DNA of 20,732 nucleotides from Streptosporangiaceae bacterium (GTDB taxonomy: Bacteria > Actinomycetota > Actinomycetes > Streptosporangiales > Streptosporangiaceae): the NCBI GenBank assembly GCA_030045215.1, contig JASIBJ010000555.1, positions 1-20,732 on the forward strand. The letters are read 5' to 3'. Below are positions 1 to 8,493 of the stretch, in pieces. Within the stretch, counting starts at the first letter, position 1; each line of letters starts with the position of its first letter. A program made the position numbers and the translations under genes. The notes under the pieces are model-generated. The model worked only from the letters and a program-made list of their open reading frames with translations. It made no database searches and was not told the origin of the DNA.

Positions 1-539
1 CCAAGGCGGATGGAGCGCCTGCGGGCCCAGGGATCGTCGGCTGGCAGAGCGCAATAACGCCGCTCCTCACCCACGGTGGCGCTGGCAAAGCGCCGGGCAT
101 CAACACTCGTCCGCAGCACCGCGACGTCGCACAGGCCCTCGGCTAGGCCGCCGGTGGCCGAGTTGGTCCGGATCAGCTGCAGCTCGACATCCGGGTACGC
201 CGCAGCCCAGCGACGCTGGAACTCTCGGGTATGGCGGCCCATCGCCGACCACGCATGGCCGATGCGGAGCCTGGTGTGACCGGTGGTCGCCTCGGCGATC
301 AGGTTGTCGGCCGCCGCGAGTACCTGCCTGGCCTGCGCCAGAGCATGCACTCCGGCCGTGGTCGGCGTCACGCTCCGGCTAGTGCGGTGCAGCAGCGCCA
401 CCCCCAGGACCCCCTCGAGTGCCTGGAGATTGCGTGACACCGCTGCCTGCGACATGCCGAGCTCGATTGCGGCATCCGTGAACGTGCCGGCGTCTACGAT
501 CGCGACCAGGCAGCGCAGATGCCGGAGTTCCAGATCCAT
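1..539 (-). CDS. LysR-family transcriptional regulator, 3' end cut by window edge
   Basis: Reading the minus strand from the ATG at 539 gives about 179 residues with no stop before the window edge. The N-terminus (MDLELRHLRCLVAIVDAGTF, then a run through AAVSRNLQALE) is a typical LysR winged helix-turn-helix: an LRHL start, a TDAAIELGMSQAAVSRNLQALE recognition region and a LLHRTSRSVTPTTAG wing. A linker helix (ALAQARQVLAAADNLI) follows, then the start of the periplasmic-binding-protein-like effector domain (RLRIGHAWSAMG). No clear Shine-Dalgarno precedes the ATG. The gene diverges from the EamA exporter with only 68 bp between them, the usual arrangement in which a LysR protein controls its neighbour and itself. 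The effector is unknown and the C-terminal half is not in view. Confidence 0.93.
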   Translation of the reverse strand, partial: MDLELRHLRCLVAIVDAGTFTDAAIELGMSQAAVSRNLQALEGVLGVALLHRTSRSVTPTTAGVHALAQARQVLAAADNLIAEATTGHTRLRIGHAWSAMGRHTREFQRRWAAAYPDVELQLIRTNSATGGLAEGLCDVAVLRTSVDARRFASATVGEERRYCALPADDPWARRRSIRL

Positions 540-550
540 AAGCACAGCGT

Positions 551-568
551 ATAGATGACTCCGCCTAT
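551..568. promoter_or_regulatory. Possible LysR operator in divergent intergenic region
   Basis: The 68-bp LysR/EamA intergenic holds an imperfect dyad, ATAG-N10-CTAT, in a locally AT-rich patch. A second TGCGCA palindrome lies at 575-580. LysR proteins commonly bind loose T-N11-A dyads in such regions. The half-sites are short, so this is only a candidate. Confidence 0.3.
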
Positions 569-607
569 GCATTTTGCGCATGGACAATCCAAGGCCATGC
601 TGCTGCT

Positions 608-1576
608 ATGGCCACCTCCGTACGCCCGCCCGGCGTCGCCGCGGCCGCCGCACGAGCCGCCAGCGCCCGGCAGTCTGATCGCGTCACCGGCATTGCCCTG
701 ATGACCGGCAGTGCCGTGTCCAACCAGCTTGGCGCGGCGACAGCGGCGCTAGCCTTCCCCGTGCTCGGGCCGGCCGGAGTGGTCGCGATCCGGCAGTGGG
801 TGGCCGGCGCGGTTCTGGTCACCACGGTGCGACCGAGGTTTGCCTCGTTCACGCACGAGCAATGGCGCGCGGTGCTGGCGCTCGCGGTCATCTTCGCGAC
901 CATGAACCTGTCGCTATACACCGCGATTGACCGGATCGGGCTGGGCCTGGCGGTCACCCTCGAGTTCCTCGGCCCGCTGTCGGTGGCGCTGCTGGCATCG
1001 CGGCGCGTCCTCGATCTCGCGTGCGCGCTGGTGGCCGGGGCCGCGGTTATCGTCCTGGCCAGGCCTCAGCCGACCACTGATTACCTCGGCATCTGCCTGG
1101 CGCTGCTGGCCGCCGCGTGCTGGGCTGGCTACATCCTGGTCAACCGCCGGGTGGGCACTGTCCTGCCGGGCTCGCAAGGACCCGCGGCCGCGGCCAGCCT
1201 GTCCGCCCTGCTCTATGTGCCCGTGGGCATCTGGGTGCTCGTCACCCATCAGGTGACGGATGTCGCGCTCGGCCGCGCGGCGGCGGCCGGCGTCTTGTGC
1301 TCGGCCCTTCCGATGGTCTCTGACCTGCTGGCGCTGCGCCGCGTGGCGGCCAGATTCTTCGGCGTCTTCATGAGCGTCAACCCGGTGTTCGCCGCGCTGA
1401 TCGGGCTCATTGTGCTCGGCCAGTCGCTGGAGACCGCCGACTGGCTCGCCATCGCCGCCATCGTCGCGGCGAACGCCGTCAGTGTCAGCGCCGGTGCCAG
1501 CGGTGTCAGCGCCGACGACCGTGTCGGCGGCGGCGGCGGCCGAGCCCATGACCCCGGGGCGCCGGCCGGCCGCTGA
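608..1576 (+). CDS. EamA/RhtA-like DMT-superfamily exporter
   Basis: The product is 322 aa of mostly hydrophobic sequence, readable as about ten membrane helices in two EamA-type halves (roughly residues 27-150 and 155-290). The half-to-half pattern resembles RhtA-type amino-acid or metabolite exporters: GLGLAVTLEFLGPLSVAL in the first half, and RVAARFFGVFMSVNPVFAALIGLIVLGQSL in the second, where the last helices carry the conserved NP and a G-rich segment. It probably exports a small metabolite across the cytoplasmic membrane; the substrate cannot be inferred. The ATG at 608 has only a weak, distant AAGG. The last ~25 residues are a low-complexity Gly-rich tail (GGC repeats near 1528-1541). 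Divergent LysR at 1-539 is the likely regulator. The gene ends 27 bp from the convergent ABC permease, with no obvious terminator hairpin between them. Confidence 0.88.
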   Translation: MATSVRPPGVAAAAARAASARQSDRVTGIALMTGSAVSNQLGAATAALAFPVLGPAGVVAIRQWVAGAVLVTTVRPRFASFTHEQWRAVLALAVIFATMNLSLYTAIDRIGLGLAVTLEFLGPLSVALLASRRVLDLACALVAGAAVIVLARPQPTTDYLGICLALLAAACWAGYILVNRRVGTVLPGSQGPAAAASLSALLYVPVGIWVLVTHQVTDVALGRAAAAGVLCSALPMVSDLLALRRVAARFFGVFMSVNPVFAALIGLIVLGQSLETADWLAIAAIVAANAVSVSAGASGVSADDRVGGGGGRAHDPGAPAGR

Positions 1577-1603
1577 GCTGCCATCGGCCGTCCTCCAGAT
1601 CAG

Positions 1604-3190
1604 CTACAGCTTGCTCGCCAGGGCGATCTGGGTGAGTTCGGGCAGCGTCCGCGCGGCCGTGGCGGCGGCTGCGCGCGCGCCGGCCCACCCCAGCAAGACC
1701 CCGTACGCGGCCGCGCACACCACCAGCAGCGGGATCCGGACTGACGCGGACAGCGAGTAGGTGAAGTTGACGACGAGGATCAACGGGATCGTTGCGATCG
1801 CCACGCCCGCCAGGCTGCCGAAAACACTGCCAAACGCCTGGCCCCCGTACCCGTCGCCGGTGGTCGGTACCGGGCTGCCGACGCGCCTTTGCATCGGATA
1901 GGGCACCGCTACGGTAAACAGGCTGCTGAGGGCCAGCCCGGCTCCGAGTGCGCCGAGATCGACCGGCGCGATCCACAGCCAGCTCGCCGGATGCCCGGCG
2001 CCGATCGCCAGGATGAGCGACATGGCCAGGAGTAGCGGTACCCCGATCGCGGCCAGGGCGATCAGGCGTCCGGCGAAGTAGGCGCGCATCTCGCGCACGC
2101 CGGTGAGCGCGGTCGCCTCGAGGCCGAAAGCGGGTCCGGTGAGGCCGATCGCGTTGGCGTTGAGCGCGCCGACCATTCCTCCCCCGATGACCGCGCTGAT
2201 GAAGAGCCCGATGTGATAGTGCGGCGTCCGGATCGTGCTGACCGTCGTGACGATCATGAGGATGGCGACCATGCACCAGCGCATGATCGAAGGGGGATCG
2301 CGGCGCTGGTAGATCAGGTACCGGCCCGCCACCGTGCCGCGAATGCCGGCGTGGGTGAACGGGAGCGCACGCCCGCCCGCGGCCGAGCCCTGCGTGCTGG
2401 TGTCGACCGCAACGAGCGCGTGGCTGAGCGACCGGATCCAGAGCGCGCCGAGCACGACGACGATCGCTGCGAGCAGCCCAAGCCGCAGCAGCCCGGTCCC
2501 GGCATGGCCGGTCGAGGCGTCCTGAATGGCGTGCGCGGCCAGTCCTGGTGGCAGCCAGCGCAGCCACTTGTCCACTCCGTCGAATGCGGTGGCCGTGATC
2601 TTGCCTTCCGCGGCCAGCCTCGGAACCACCTGGGCGAAGGTCTCGTAGAGCGCGAAAATCGGGATGACCAGGAACACGCCCAGGTCGCGGCCGCGCCGTG
2701 AGCGCAGCAGTCCGGCCAGGCCGGTGGTGATGAACCGGGCCAGCACGACACAGAACAGCACCTGCAGCAGCACGGCCACCACGGCCACCAGCACGCCGAG
2801 CGCACCGTGCGCCAGCCCGACGGTCACGCCAAGCAGCGCGATGACGTTGGCGACCGGCCAGGCGCCGGTCACCGAAGCGGCCAGCAGGCCGACGGCGAGC
2901 GGGCGGGTCCGCAGCGGGTACAGCGCCAGCGTGGCCGGGTCCAGCGTCCCGTCGAGGCCGAACGCGAGCAGCGGGAGGATCAGCCAGCCGAAGGCGAACA
3001 CGGTGAACACGGTCGCGCTCAGGTCGACGGACGCGGCGTTGCCGCGCAACATCGCCAGGAGCAGGAATCCGCCGACCGCCAGGACCAGGGCGAAGAACGT
3101 GCTGACGATGAAGCCGACCCGAGCACGGGAGGACGAGTGCAGGGCATTCGTCAGCAGTCGCAGTTTCAGCTGGACGAGGAGCCGAGCCAT
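1604..3190 (-). CDS. ABC-2-type exporter permease
   Basis: This 528-aa polytopic membrane protein has a short basic cytoplasmic N-terminus (MARLLVQLKLRLL) followed by many hydrophobic stretches, at least ten. They come in two clusters split by a soluble segment around residues 190-290. It overlaps the 3' end of the upstream ATPase gene by 25 bp (3166-3190), so the two are translationally linked and form one exporter. The length and topology fit the large ABC-2 permeases of actinobacteria rather than a two-copy half-permease. A longer ORF in another frame (to 3233) is an arginine/proline-rich shadow. No substrate can be named; lipids, peptides and drugs are all possible for this class. Confidence 0.85.
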   Translation of the reverse strand: MARLLVQLKLRLLTNALHSSSRARVGFIVSTFFALVLAVGGFLLLAMLRGNAASVDLSATVFTVFAFGWLILPLLAFGLDGTLDPATLALYPLRTRPLAVGLLAASVTGAWPVANVIALLGVTVGLAHGALGVLVAVVAVLLQVLFCVVLARFITTGLAGLLRSRRGRDLGVFLVIPIFALYETFAQVVPRLAAEGKITATAFDGVDKWLRWLPPGLAAHAIQDASTGHAGTGLLRLGLLAAIVVVLGALWIRSLSHALVAVDTSTQGSAAGGRALPFTHAGIRGTVAGRYLIYQRRDPPSIMRWCMVAILMIVTTVSTIRTPHYHIGLFISAVIGGGMVGALNANAIGLTGPAFGLEATALTGVREMRAYFAGRLIALAAIGVPLLLAMSLILAIGAGHPASWLWIAPVDLGALGAGLALSSLFTVAVPYPMQRRVGSPVPTTGDGYGGQAFGSVFGSLAGVAIATIPLILVVNFTYSLSASVRIPLLVVCAAAYGVLLGWAGARAAAATAARTLPELTQIALASKL

Positions 3191-3933
3191 GACAGCACCT
3201 CCTCATCGTGTGCCCGCGAACCGACCAGGTCAATGAAGGCCTGCTGCAGGGTCTTGCCGCCCCGTACTTCGTCGGTCGTGCCGGTAGCCACGATCTTGCC
3301 CTTGTCGATGATCGAGACGTGATCGCAGATCTGCTCGACGAGTTCCATCACGTGGCTGGAGAACAGGACCGTTGACCCGGAGCTGACGTAGCGGGTTAGC
3401 AGCCGGCGGATCACGTCGGCCGATACCGGGTCGACCCCTTCCAGCGGCTCGTCCAGGAAGAGGACCGCGGGATTGTGAATCAGCGCGCAGCCCAGCGCCA
3501 CCTTCTTGCGCATGCCGGTTGAGTAGTCCGCGACGAGCCGCTTCGCGTCCTCGGCCAGGTCCAGCACGTCCAGCAACTGCGCCGCCCTGGTCCGCGCCTC
3601 GGGCGCGGGCATGCCGCGCAGGCGGCCGGAATACTCGAGCAGCTCCTTCCCGCTCAGCCGCTCGAAGAGCCGCGCCTCGGCGGGCACGACCCCGATGATC
3701 GCCTTCGCGGCTGCCGGGTCGGCCCACACGTCGTGGCCGTTGATCAGCACCTGGCCGCCGTCCGGCCGCAGCAGGCCGGTCATCATCGACAGGGACGTGG
3801 TCTTGCCCGCACCGTTCGGTCCGACCAGGCCGGCGAGTGAGCCGGCCGCGATACTCAGGTCGATGCCGGCCACGGCCTGCTTGTTGCCGAAGCTCTTGCG
3901 CAGTCCGAGCACCGCGATCGCTGGTTCGCTCAT
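3166..3933 (-). CDS. ABC transporter ATP-binding protein
   Basis: The 255-aa nucleotide-binding subunit has Walker A GPNGAGKTT at residues 38-46, signature YSTGMRKKV at 137-145, Walker B VLFLDEP at 157-163, a D-loop-like EGVDP just after it, and the switch histidine in SSHVME at 194. The signature is the STGM variant common in ABC-2 exporter ATPases. The Q-loop region reads GVVPAEARLFERLS, so the usual glutamine after the proline is absent. Translation starts at an ATG with a good GGGAGG six bases upstream. It pairs with the overlapping permease at 1604-3190 to power export at the membrane. The promoter at 3999-4026 carries a palindrome, so the operon is probably repressor-controlled; no regulator gene lies next to it. 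Confidence 0.95.
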   Translation of the reverse strand: MSEPAIAVLGLRKSFGNKQAVAGIDLSIAAGSLAGLVGPNGAGKTTSLSMMTGLLRPDGGQVLINGHDVWADPAAAKAIIGVVPAEARLFERLSGKELLEYSGRLRGMPAPEARTRAAQLLDVLDLAEDAKRLVADYSTGMRKKVALGCALIHNPAVLFLDEPLEGVDPVSADVIRRLLTRYVSSGSTVLFSSHVMELVEQICDHVSIIDKGKIVATGTTDEVRGGKTLQQAFIDLVGSRAHDEEVLSWLGSSSS

Positions 3934-3998
3934 CCTTGCCTCCCTGGCAGCGGGCCCTGGCCCTCAGCTCCATGAGCCGCCCGACCGGTCGATCAGGC

Positions 3999-4026
3999 AC
4001 TATATCATTATGATATCACTTTTCAA
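3999..4026 (-). promoter_or_regulatory. Promoter of the ABC exporter operon
   Basis: On the minus strand TTGAAA (4026-4021) is followed after 16 bp by TATAGT (4004-3999). These match 5/6 and 5/6 of the housekeeping -35 and -10 consensus, in an AT-rich island within very GC-rich DNA. It would start transcription about 60 bp before the ATPase ATG. Confidence 0.6.
4002..4016. promoter_or_regulatory. 15-bp perfect palindromic operator in ABC promoter
   Basis: ATATCAT-T-ATGATAT is a perfect 7+1+7 inverted repeat. It lies inside the -35/-10 spacer and covers part of the -10 box. A protein bound here would block RNA polymerase, so it is a likely repressor site (dimeric GntR, PadR or TetR-type proteins bind sites of this size). 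No candidate regulator gene adjoins it. Confidence 0.6.
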
Positions 4027-4182
4027 ATCCGCGGCCACAGCCTCGAGGCATGCCGAGGCTGGCCCCCGGACGGGCAGGCATTGACAGAGGTTGATGCTAA
4101 GACAGACGCGATCGCCGCGCTCAGCGCCGGAATGAACTAACGCCGGGCTGGCGTTCCGCCGAGTCCTGTCACCGAGGTCATC

Positions 4183-4737
4183 TCAGTGCAGGCTGACGAT
4201 TACGAAGTTTTTCAGCACGACCATGACCAGGCCTAGCGCCGCGGCTACGCACGTGGCAACTACCAGGCGCCAACCTCTCAGCTCGGCCGCACGACCCGCC
4301 GACCATCCGTGCAGTGTCAGCAGCCCTATCGCGACGGCGACGCCCGCGTTAGCGGCCACCGAAGGCGAACCCCCGGCCACCCTGGCGACGATCAGGGCCA
4401 CCAGCGGCACGAACGACGCGCTGACGATCGGCCAGCTGTTGGCAAGTTCCTCCTTGACCCTGAACCATGTCGGCAGGTGCCCGTGGGCAGCCTGCTGGCC
4501 GAGGATCCCTGCGTACTGCTCGGCTAGCCAGTACACGACCAGGGTGATGAGCACCGACACCGCCAGCGCAGCGGTCGGCAAGCTGCCACCAGCGGCGGCC
4601 ATGACCGACGCCGTGATGATCGCGCCGTAGATGCCGGCGGCTCGGCGCCGCCCCGCGGTCTCGTCTCGTGGCGGCTGCGCCCGGCTCTGCTTCATGGCTG
4701 GCGCAGATCCGGGCTCAGGCCTCGCCTGCCTCACCAC
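4183..4737 (-). CDS. Hypothetical small membrane protein (about five TM helices)
   Basis: I do not recognise a named family. The 184-aa reading starts at a GTG, but an ATG at 4695 (residue 15, MKQSRAQPP) is equally plausible and would give 170 aa. Neither start has a strong ribosome binding site. After a basic, polar N-terminus (about 35 residues) come about five hydrophobic helices: AAGIYGAIITASVMAA, LAVSVLITLVVYWLAEQ, IVSASFVPLVALIVARV, VAVAIGLLTLHGW and VVATCVAAALGLVMVVL. A loop between helices 2 and 3 carries TWFRVKEELANSWPIV. It is an integral cytoplasmic-membrane protein of unknown role. It is on the same strand as DUF1269 upstream, separated by about 100 bp. Confidence 0.7.
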   Translation of the reverse strand: MVRQARPEPGSAPAMKQSRAQPPRDETAGRRRAAGIYGAIITASVMAAAGGSLPTAALAVSVLITLVVYWLAEQYAGILGQQAAHGHLPTWFRVKEELANSWPIVSASFVPLVALIVARVAGGSPSVAANAGVAVAIGLLTLHGWSAGRAAELRGWRLVVATCVAAALGLVMVVLKNFVIVSLH

Positions 4738-4843
4738 CGCAGCGGCCTAGCGCCGTGCTGGACCTAGCGGCAGCGGGTCTAGCACGGCCAGCCCGAGGGC
4801 GGAAGGGTCGGCCGGCGCCGTGCGGCCGGGCGCCGGACGGAGT

Positions 4844-5338
4844 TCACTCGTCCTCGTGGGCAAAGGCCTCGCGGAGCTTAGCTTCCTGGTCTGCTGACAG
4901 GTTTGTGCTGATGAGCTCCGCCTCGGTGCCCTGGAATTCCGCGCTGACGCGATCAAGGACCGCGTCGGAGCTGAGCACGAACAGCGCCGAGGTGCCCGGC
5001 GTGACCTTCTCCCTGACGCTTTTGATGAAGGCGTCACTGATCCCGACGTCGGCCAGGGACCCCAACAGGGCGCCGGTGGCCGCGCCGACCGCCAGCCCGA
5101 GGATCGGGACGAAGAAGATCAGTCCGAACAGGAAGCCCCAGAACCCACCGCCCAGGGCCCCGCGTTTGGTGGTTGAGTGCAACTCGCGCGTCGTGGGCTT
5201 GGTCCGTCCAGGCTCCCAGCTGACGACCGCTGCGTCCTGCACCTGGATGAGCGCCTCGGTCTGCAGCTTCTCCAGCGTGGCGAGGGCATCATCCGCCCCG
5301 TAAGGCGTGGTGAATTTCCACGCCGTAAGCGTTGCCAT
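4844..5338 (-). CDS. DUF1269-family membrane protein
   Basis: The 164-aa protein opens with a small alpha/beta domain (TAWKFTTPYGADDALATLEKL), then QVQDAAVVSWEP. A glycine-rich hydrophobic centre follows at about residues 60-95 (GALGGGFWGFLFGLIFF, VGAATGALLGSLADVGI), then a soluble helix-rich end that includes a PGTSALFVLSSDAV motif. This order is characteristic of DUF1269. Members often sit in stress gene neighbourhoods and resemble glycine-zipper channel or membrane-perturbing proteins, but no activity is established. The ATG has GGAGAT about seven bases upstream. The flank 5339-5632 between it and clpC has no gene I can support. Confidence 0.88.
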   Translation of the reverse strand: MATLTAWKFTTPYGADDALATLEKLQTEALIQVQDAAVVSWEPGRTKPTTRELHSTTKRGALGGGFWGFLFGLIFFVPILGLAVGAATGALLGSLADVGISDAFIKSVREKVTPGTSALFVLSSDAVLDRVSAEFQGTEAELISTNLSADQEAKLREAFAHEDE

Positions 5339-5632
5339 CTGTCATCTCCGGTTGATGCTGAATCCGGCAGCCTCCATACGGCCCGGATGCCGTCACTACC
5401 ACAATCTGGCCTGCGATCCTGCGCGTCATCACCCCGCTCGGGTGAACGACTCCCCCAGCGGTGTGGCCGACGCTCGTCAACCTCACGTTGGCGGCCCGGC
5501 CGTCTGTTCCGGCGGCGGCGCTTCATCGCGGGATTGCGCCAGCTGCGCGATCATGCTCCGGGCCTGCTGCCCGCTCCCGGCGTCAGGGCGGGCCGTCACG
5601 CGCGCCTGTCAACGTCGGCACGCGGTCGTGTG

Positions 5633-8179
5633 TCACCGCGCACCCGCTGGCTGCAACTCCGGGCGGAAGGTCAGCTGCTCGCCCGACACGTCGACGATGA
5701 TCTCCTGGCCCGCGCTGACCTGACCGTCCAGCAGCATCCTCGACAGCTGGTTGTCCACTTCCCGCTGGATCGTGCGGCGCATGGGCCGGGCACCGAACTC
5801 CGGCTGGAAGCCGTGATCGGCGATCCAGTCGACGGCAGCGGGCGTGAATTCCACCGACACGTCCTGGGCGTGCAGCCGACGCCGTGTCTCCTCAAGCAGC
5901 AGCTGGGTGATCTGCCGCAACTCCTCCCGGTCGAGCTGGCGGAAGATGATGATCTCATCGATCCGGTTCAGGAACTCGGGACGGAAGGAGTCCCGCAGGC
6001 GCCGAGTCAGCTGCTCCCGCAGCGCGTCTTCCTGCCTGGCAGCCGAGCTTGCCCCGTCCGCCGCGAAGCCGAGCGTGGTTCCCTGCCGGGTAATCAGGTC
6101 CGAGCCGAGGTTGCTGGTCATGATGAGAACCGTGTTCGTGAAGTCGACCGTGCGGCCCTGGCCGTCGGTCAGCCTGCCGTCGTCGAGAACCTGCAGGAGG
6201 ATGTTGAACACGTCCGGATGCGCCTTCTCGATCTCGTCGAGCAGGATGAGCGAGTACGGGCGGCGGCGAACAGCCTCGGTGAGCTGGCCGGCCTCTTCGT
6301 AGCCGACGTACCCCGGCGGGGCGCCGACCAGGCGGCTGACGGTGTGCCGCTCCTGGAATTCGCTCATGTCAAGGCGGACCATCGCGCTCTCCGACCCGAA
6401 TAGTGCCTCGGCAAGAGCGCGGGCCAGCTCGGTCTTGCCCACTCCGGTCGGCCCGAGGAACAGGAAGCTGCCGACCGGCCGGCCCGGATCCCCAAGCCCG
6501 CTCCGAGATCTGCGGACGGCCTCGGAGACCGCGGTAACGGCCTCGTCCTGGCCGATGACGCGCTGGTGCAGGTAGTCCTCCAGGCTGAGCAGCCTGTCCT
6601 TCTCCTCTTCGGTCAGCTGCTGGACCGGGATGCCGGTGGCCCGCGAGACCACTTCCGCGATGTCGTTCACCGTGACCTCAGGCACGACGCTCTCGTCCTG
6701 GCTGGCCTGCTGGATCTGCCGGTTGACGTCCGCGATCTCGTCCCGCAGCCGTGATGCCTGTTCGTACTGCTCGCTCGCGACCGCCTGATCCTTATCACGG
6801 TTGAGTTCGCCGACCCGGCGCTCCAGGTCGCGCAGGTCCACGTCCGGCATCTTGGTGCGCAGGCGGACCCGCGCGCCTGCCTGATCAATCAGGTCGATCG
6901 CCTTGTCGGGCAGGAACCGGTCTGAGATATACCGGTCCGAGAGCTCGACCGCGGCGACGAGCGCCTCCTCGGAGTAGCGGACCTGGTGGTGCGCCTCGTA
7001 CCGGTCGCGCAGTCCGCGCAGGATCGCCAGCGCATCGTCGACGGTCGGCTCGGGCACCAGGATCGGCTGGAAACGCCGGGCTAGAGCGGCATCCCGCTCG
7101 ATGTTCTTGCGGTACTCATCGAGCGTCGTGGCGCCGATGACGTGCAGCTCGCCGCGCGCCAGCGCGGGCTTGAACATGTTGCCCGCATCCACCCCGCCTT
7201 CTGCGCCGGCTCCGGCCCCAACCAGCGTATGCAGCTCGTCAATGAAGATGATCAGCTGGTCGCTCTGCTCGCGAATCTCGTCGATGATCTTCTTGACTCG
7301 CTCCTCGAAGTCGCCGCGGTAGCGTGTTCCGGCGATCACGCCCGATAGCTCGAGCTGCACGACGCGCTTGCCCTCCAGCGTCTTCGGCACATCCCCCGTG
7401 ACAATGCGCTGAGCTATCCCTTCGACGATGGCGGTCTTGCCGACACCCGCCTCTCCGATCAGGACCGGGTTGTTCTTACTGCGCCGCGACAGGACCTCGA
7501 TCGTCTGCTCGATCTCGCCGTCGCGGCCAATGACCGGGTCAACCCGGCCCTCGCGGGCCATGGCGGTAAGGTCACGGCCGAACTCGTCCAGCGTCGGGGT
7601 TGCGGACCGGCCGCCGGATCCAGGCGGACCACCCTGGCCAGGCGGGGCTCCGTAGCCGGCCAGGGCGGCCCGCAGTGCCTCCGGCGTGACATGGGCGGCC
7701 GACAGCATCCGCCCTGCCTGCGACTCCGGGTTGACGGCCATGGCGAGCAGAATGTGCTCAGGACCGATGTAGGTGCTGCCGAGGGCTCGCGAGATCTGGT
7801 GCGCGTCCAGCAACGCGCGCTTGGCCCCCGGAGTCAGCTGGGGCGAGACATCGGTTCGTCCCCCTGTGCCCGCATGCTCGTCGACGCTGCGCACCAGGGC
7901 GTCCGGGTCCGTCCCCGCGCGAGCCAGCAACTGCCGGGTCGGCTCCAGCTTGGCCGCCGCCCAGAGCAGGTGCTCGGTATCCAGGTTCGCGTCCCCAGAC
8001 TCGGCTGCCTTGGCCGCCGCCGTACCGAAAAGCTCGCGCGCGGGCCCGCTCATCAGCCGCGTGATGTCCACTCGGTTGCCGGGCCGCGGCGGCCCGGCGC
8101 CCGCACCGTAAATGCGAGCCAGGAAGTCGTCGAAGGGGCTCGAGCCGAACCCCTCTGGGCCGAAGAAGCCACTGCTCAT
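5633..8179 (-). CDS. clpC: ClpC-type AAA+ unfoldase, Clp protease ATP-binding subunit
   Basis: The protein is 848 aa from ATG 8179, chosen over an ATG seven codons earlier because GGGGGAC sits just before it. The order is: a Gly-rich head ([12 protein letters not shown]); a Clp-N double repeat at about 35-170; D1 with Walker A GEAGVGKT 242-249 and Walker B IIFIDE 310-315; a short UVR-like middle segment [13 protein letters not shown] near 470-482; and D2 with Walker A GPTGVGKT 576-583 and Walker B LILLDE 644-649. An LGF tripeptide at 703-705 matches the ClpP-docking loop. It should unfold proteins for ClpP degradation in the cytoplasm. The short middle domain argues against ClpB, whose coiled coil is much longer. 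The Gly-rich head suggests an accessory actinobacterial paralogue rather than the essential ClpC1. No clpP is in view. It diverges from sigR. Confidence 0.9.
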   Translation of the reverse strand: MSSGFFGPEGFGSSPFDDFLARIYGAGAGPPRPGNRVDITRLMSGPARELFGTAAAKAAESGDANLDTEHLLWAAAKLEPTRQLLARAGTDPDALVRSVDEHAGTGGRTDVSPQLTPGAKRALLDAHQISRALGSTYIGPEHILLAMAVNPESQAGRMLSAAHVTPEALRAALAGYGAPPGQGGPPGSGGRSATPTLDEFGRDLTAMAREGRVDPVIGRDGEIEQTIEVLSRRSKNNPVLIGEAGVGKTAIVEGIAQRIVTGDVPKTLEGKRVVQLELSGVIAGTRYRGDFEERVKKIIDEIREQSDQLIIFIDELHTLVGAGAGAEGGVDAGNMFKPALARGELHVIGATTLDEYRKNIERDAALARRFQPILVPEPTVDDALAILRGLRDRYEAHHQVRYSEEALVAAVELSDRYISDRFLPDKAIDLIDQAGARVRLRTKMPDVDLRDLERRVGELNRDKDQAVASEQYEQASRLRDEIADVNRQIQQASQDESVVPEVTVNDIAEVVSRATGIPVQQLTEEEKDRLLSLEDYLHQRVIGQDEAVTAVSEAVRRSRSGLGDPGRPVGSFLFLGPTGVGKTELARALAEALFGSESAMVRLDMSEFQERHTVSRLVGAPPGYVGYEEAGQLTEAVRRRPYSLILLDEIEKAHPDVFNILLQVLDDGRLTDGQGRTVDFTNTVLIMTSNLGSDLITRQGTTLGFAADGASSAARQEDALREQLTRRLRDSFRPEFLNRIDEIIIFRQLDREELRQITQLLLEETRRRLHAQDVSVEFTPAAVDWIADHGFQPEFGARPMRRTIQREVDNQLSRMLLDGQVSAGQEIIVDVSGEQLTFRPELQPAGAR

Positions 8180-8215
8180 CGCAAGTCCCCCGTCTTGCAT
8201 CGCTTCCCGTCACCA

Positions 8216-8295
8216 AGTGACGCGCCTGGCCGCCGGCTGGCGCGCCCCGATCAACGAGTGACGCGCCTGGCCGCCGGCTGGCACGCCCTGATCAA
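8216..8295. repeat. Two-copy 39-bp tandem repeat upstream of clpC
   Basis: Copies at 8216-8254 and 8257-8295 (period 41) differ at only two positions. Each starts AGTGACGCGCC, contains GGCCGCCGGCTGGC and ends GATCAA. The first copy begins 37 bp upstream of the clpC ATG, so the pair probably lies in the promoter or 5' leader. Confidence 0.9.
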
Positions 8296-8396
8296 ACTGC
8301 CCCGTGTGCCCGGCTATGGCTCGCCCGACGTCCAGAGCCGGGACCGGTCCATTGTCCGCCAGAGCCGACGTCCGCGCTCGGGCGGGTCTTGCCGGG

Positions 8397-8413
8397 GTGC
8401 GAAATAGGCGCAC
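8397..8413. promoter_or_regulatory. Inverted repeat GTGCG-N7-CGCAC
   Basis: This is a perfect 5-bp dyad with a 7-bp spacer (AAATAGG) about 220 bp upstream of clpC, suitable for a dimeric regulator. It loosely resembles ClgR-like TCGC/GCGA dyads but does not fit that consensus well. Given GC-rich DNA, chance is possible. Confidence 0.3.
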
Positions 8414-8493
8414 TTGGATCAAAACGGTGGCTAGCCTCACCGAAGCTGCCATCTAGACAGACATTCGGTGGGCTTGGAGGCTTGTTGCCGGAA

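Noticed and set aside
1506..3233. 575-aa minus-strand ORF overlapping the ABC permease
   Set aside because: It is Arg/Pro-rich without domains. The 1604-3190 frame gives clear membrane helices and overlaps the ATPase as a normal operon partner.
4129..4155. GGAAT-N19-GTT, a second SigR-like promoter match on the plus strand
   Set aside because: No plus-strand gene lies downstream; the next features are on the minus strand. Chance match.
5339..5632. Short ORFs between DUF1269 and clpC
   Set aside because: None has a ribosome site plus protein-like composition; the overlapping plus-strand ORF is an Arg-rich shadow of clpC.
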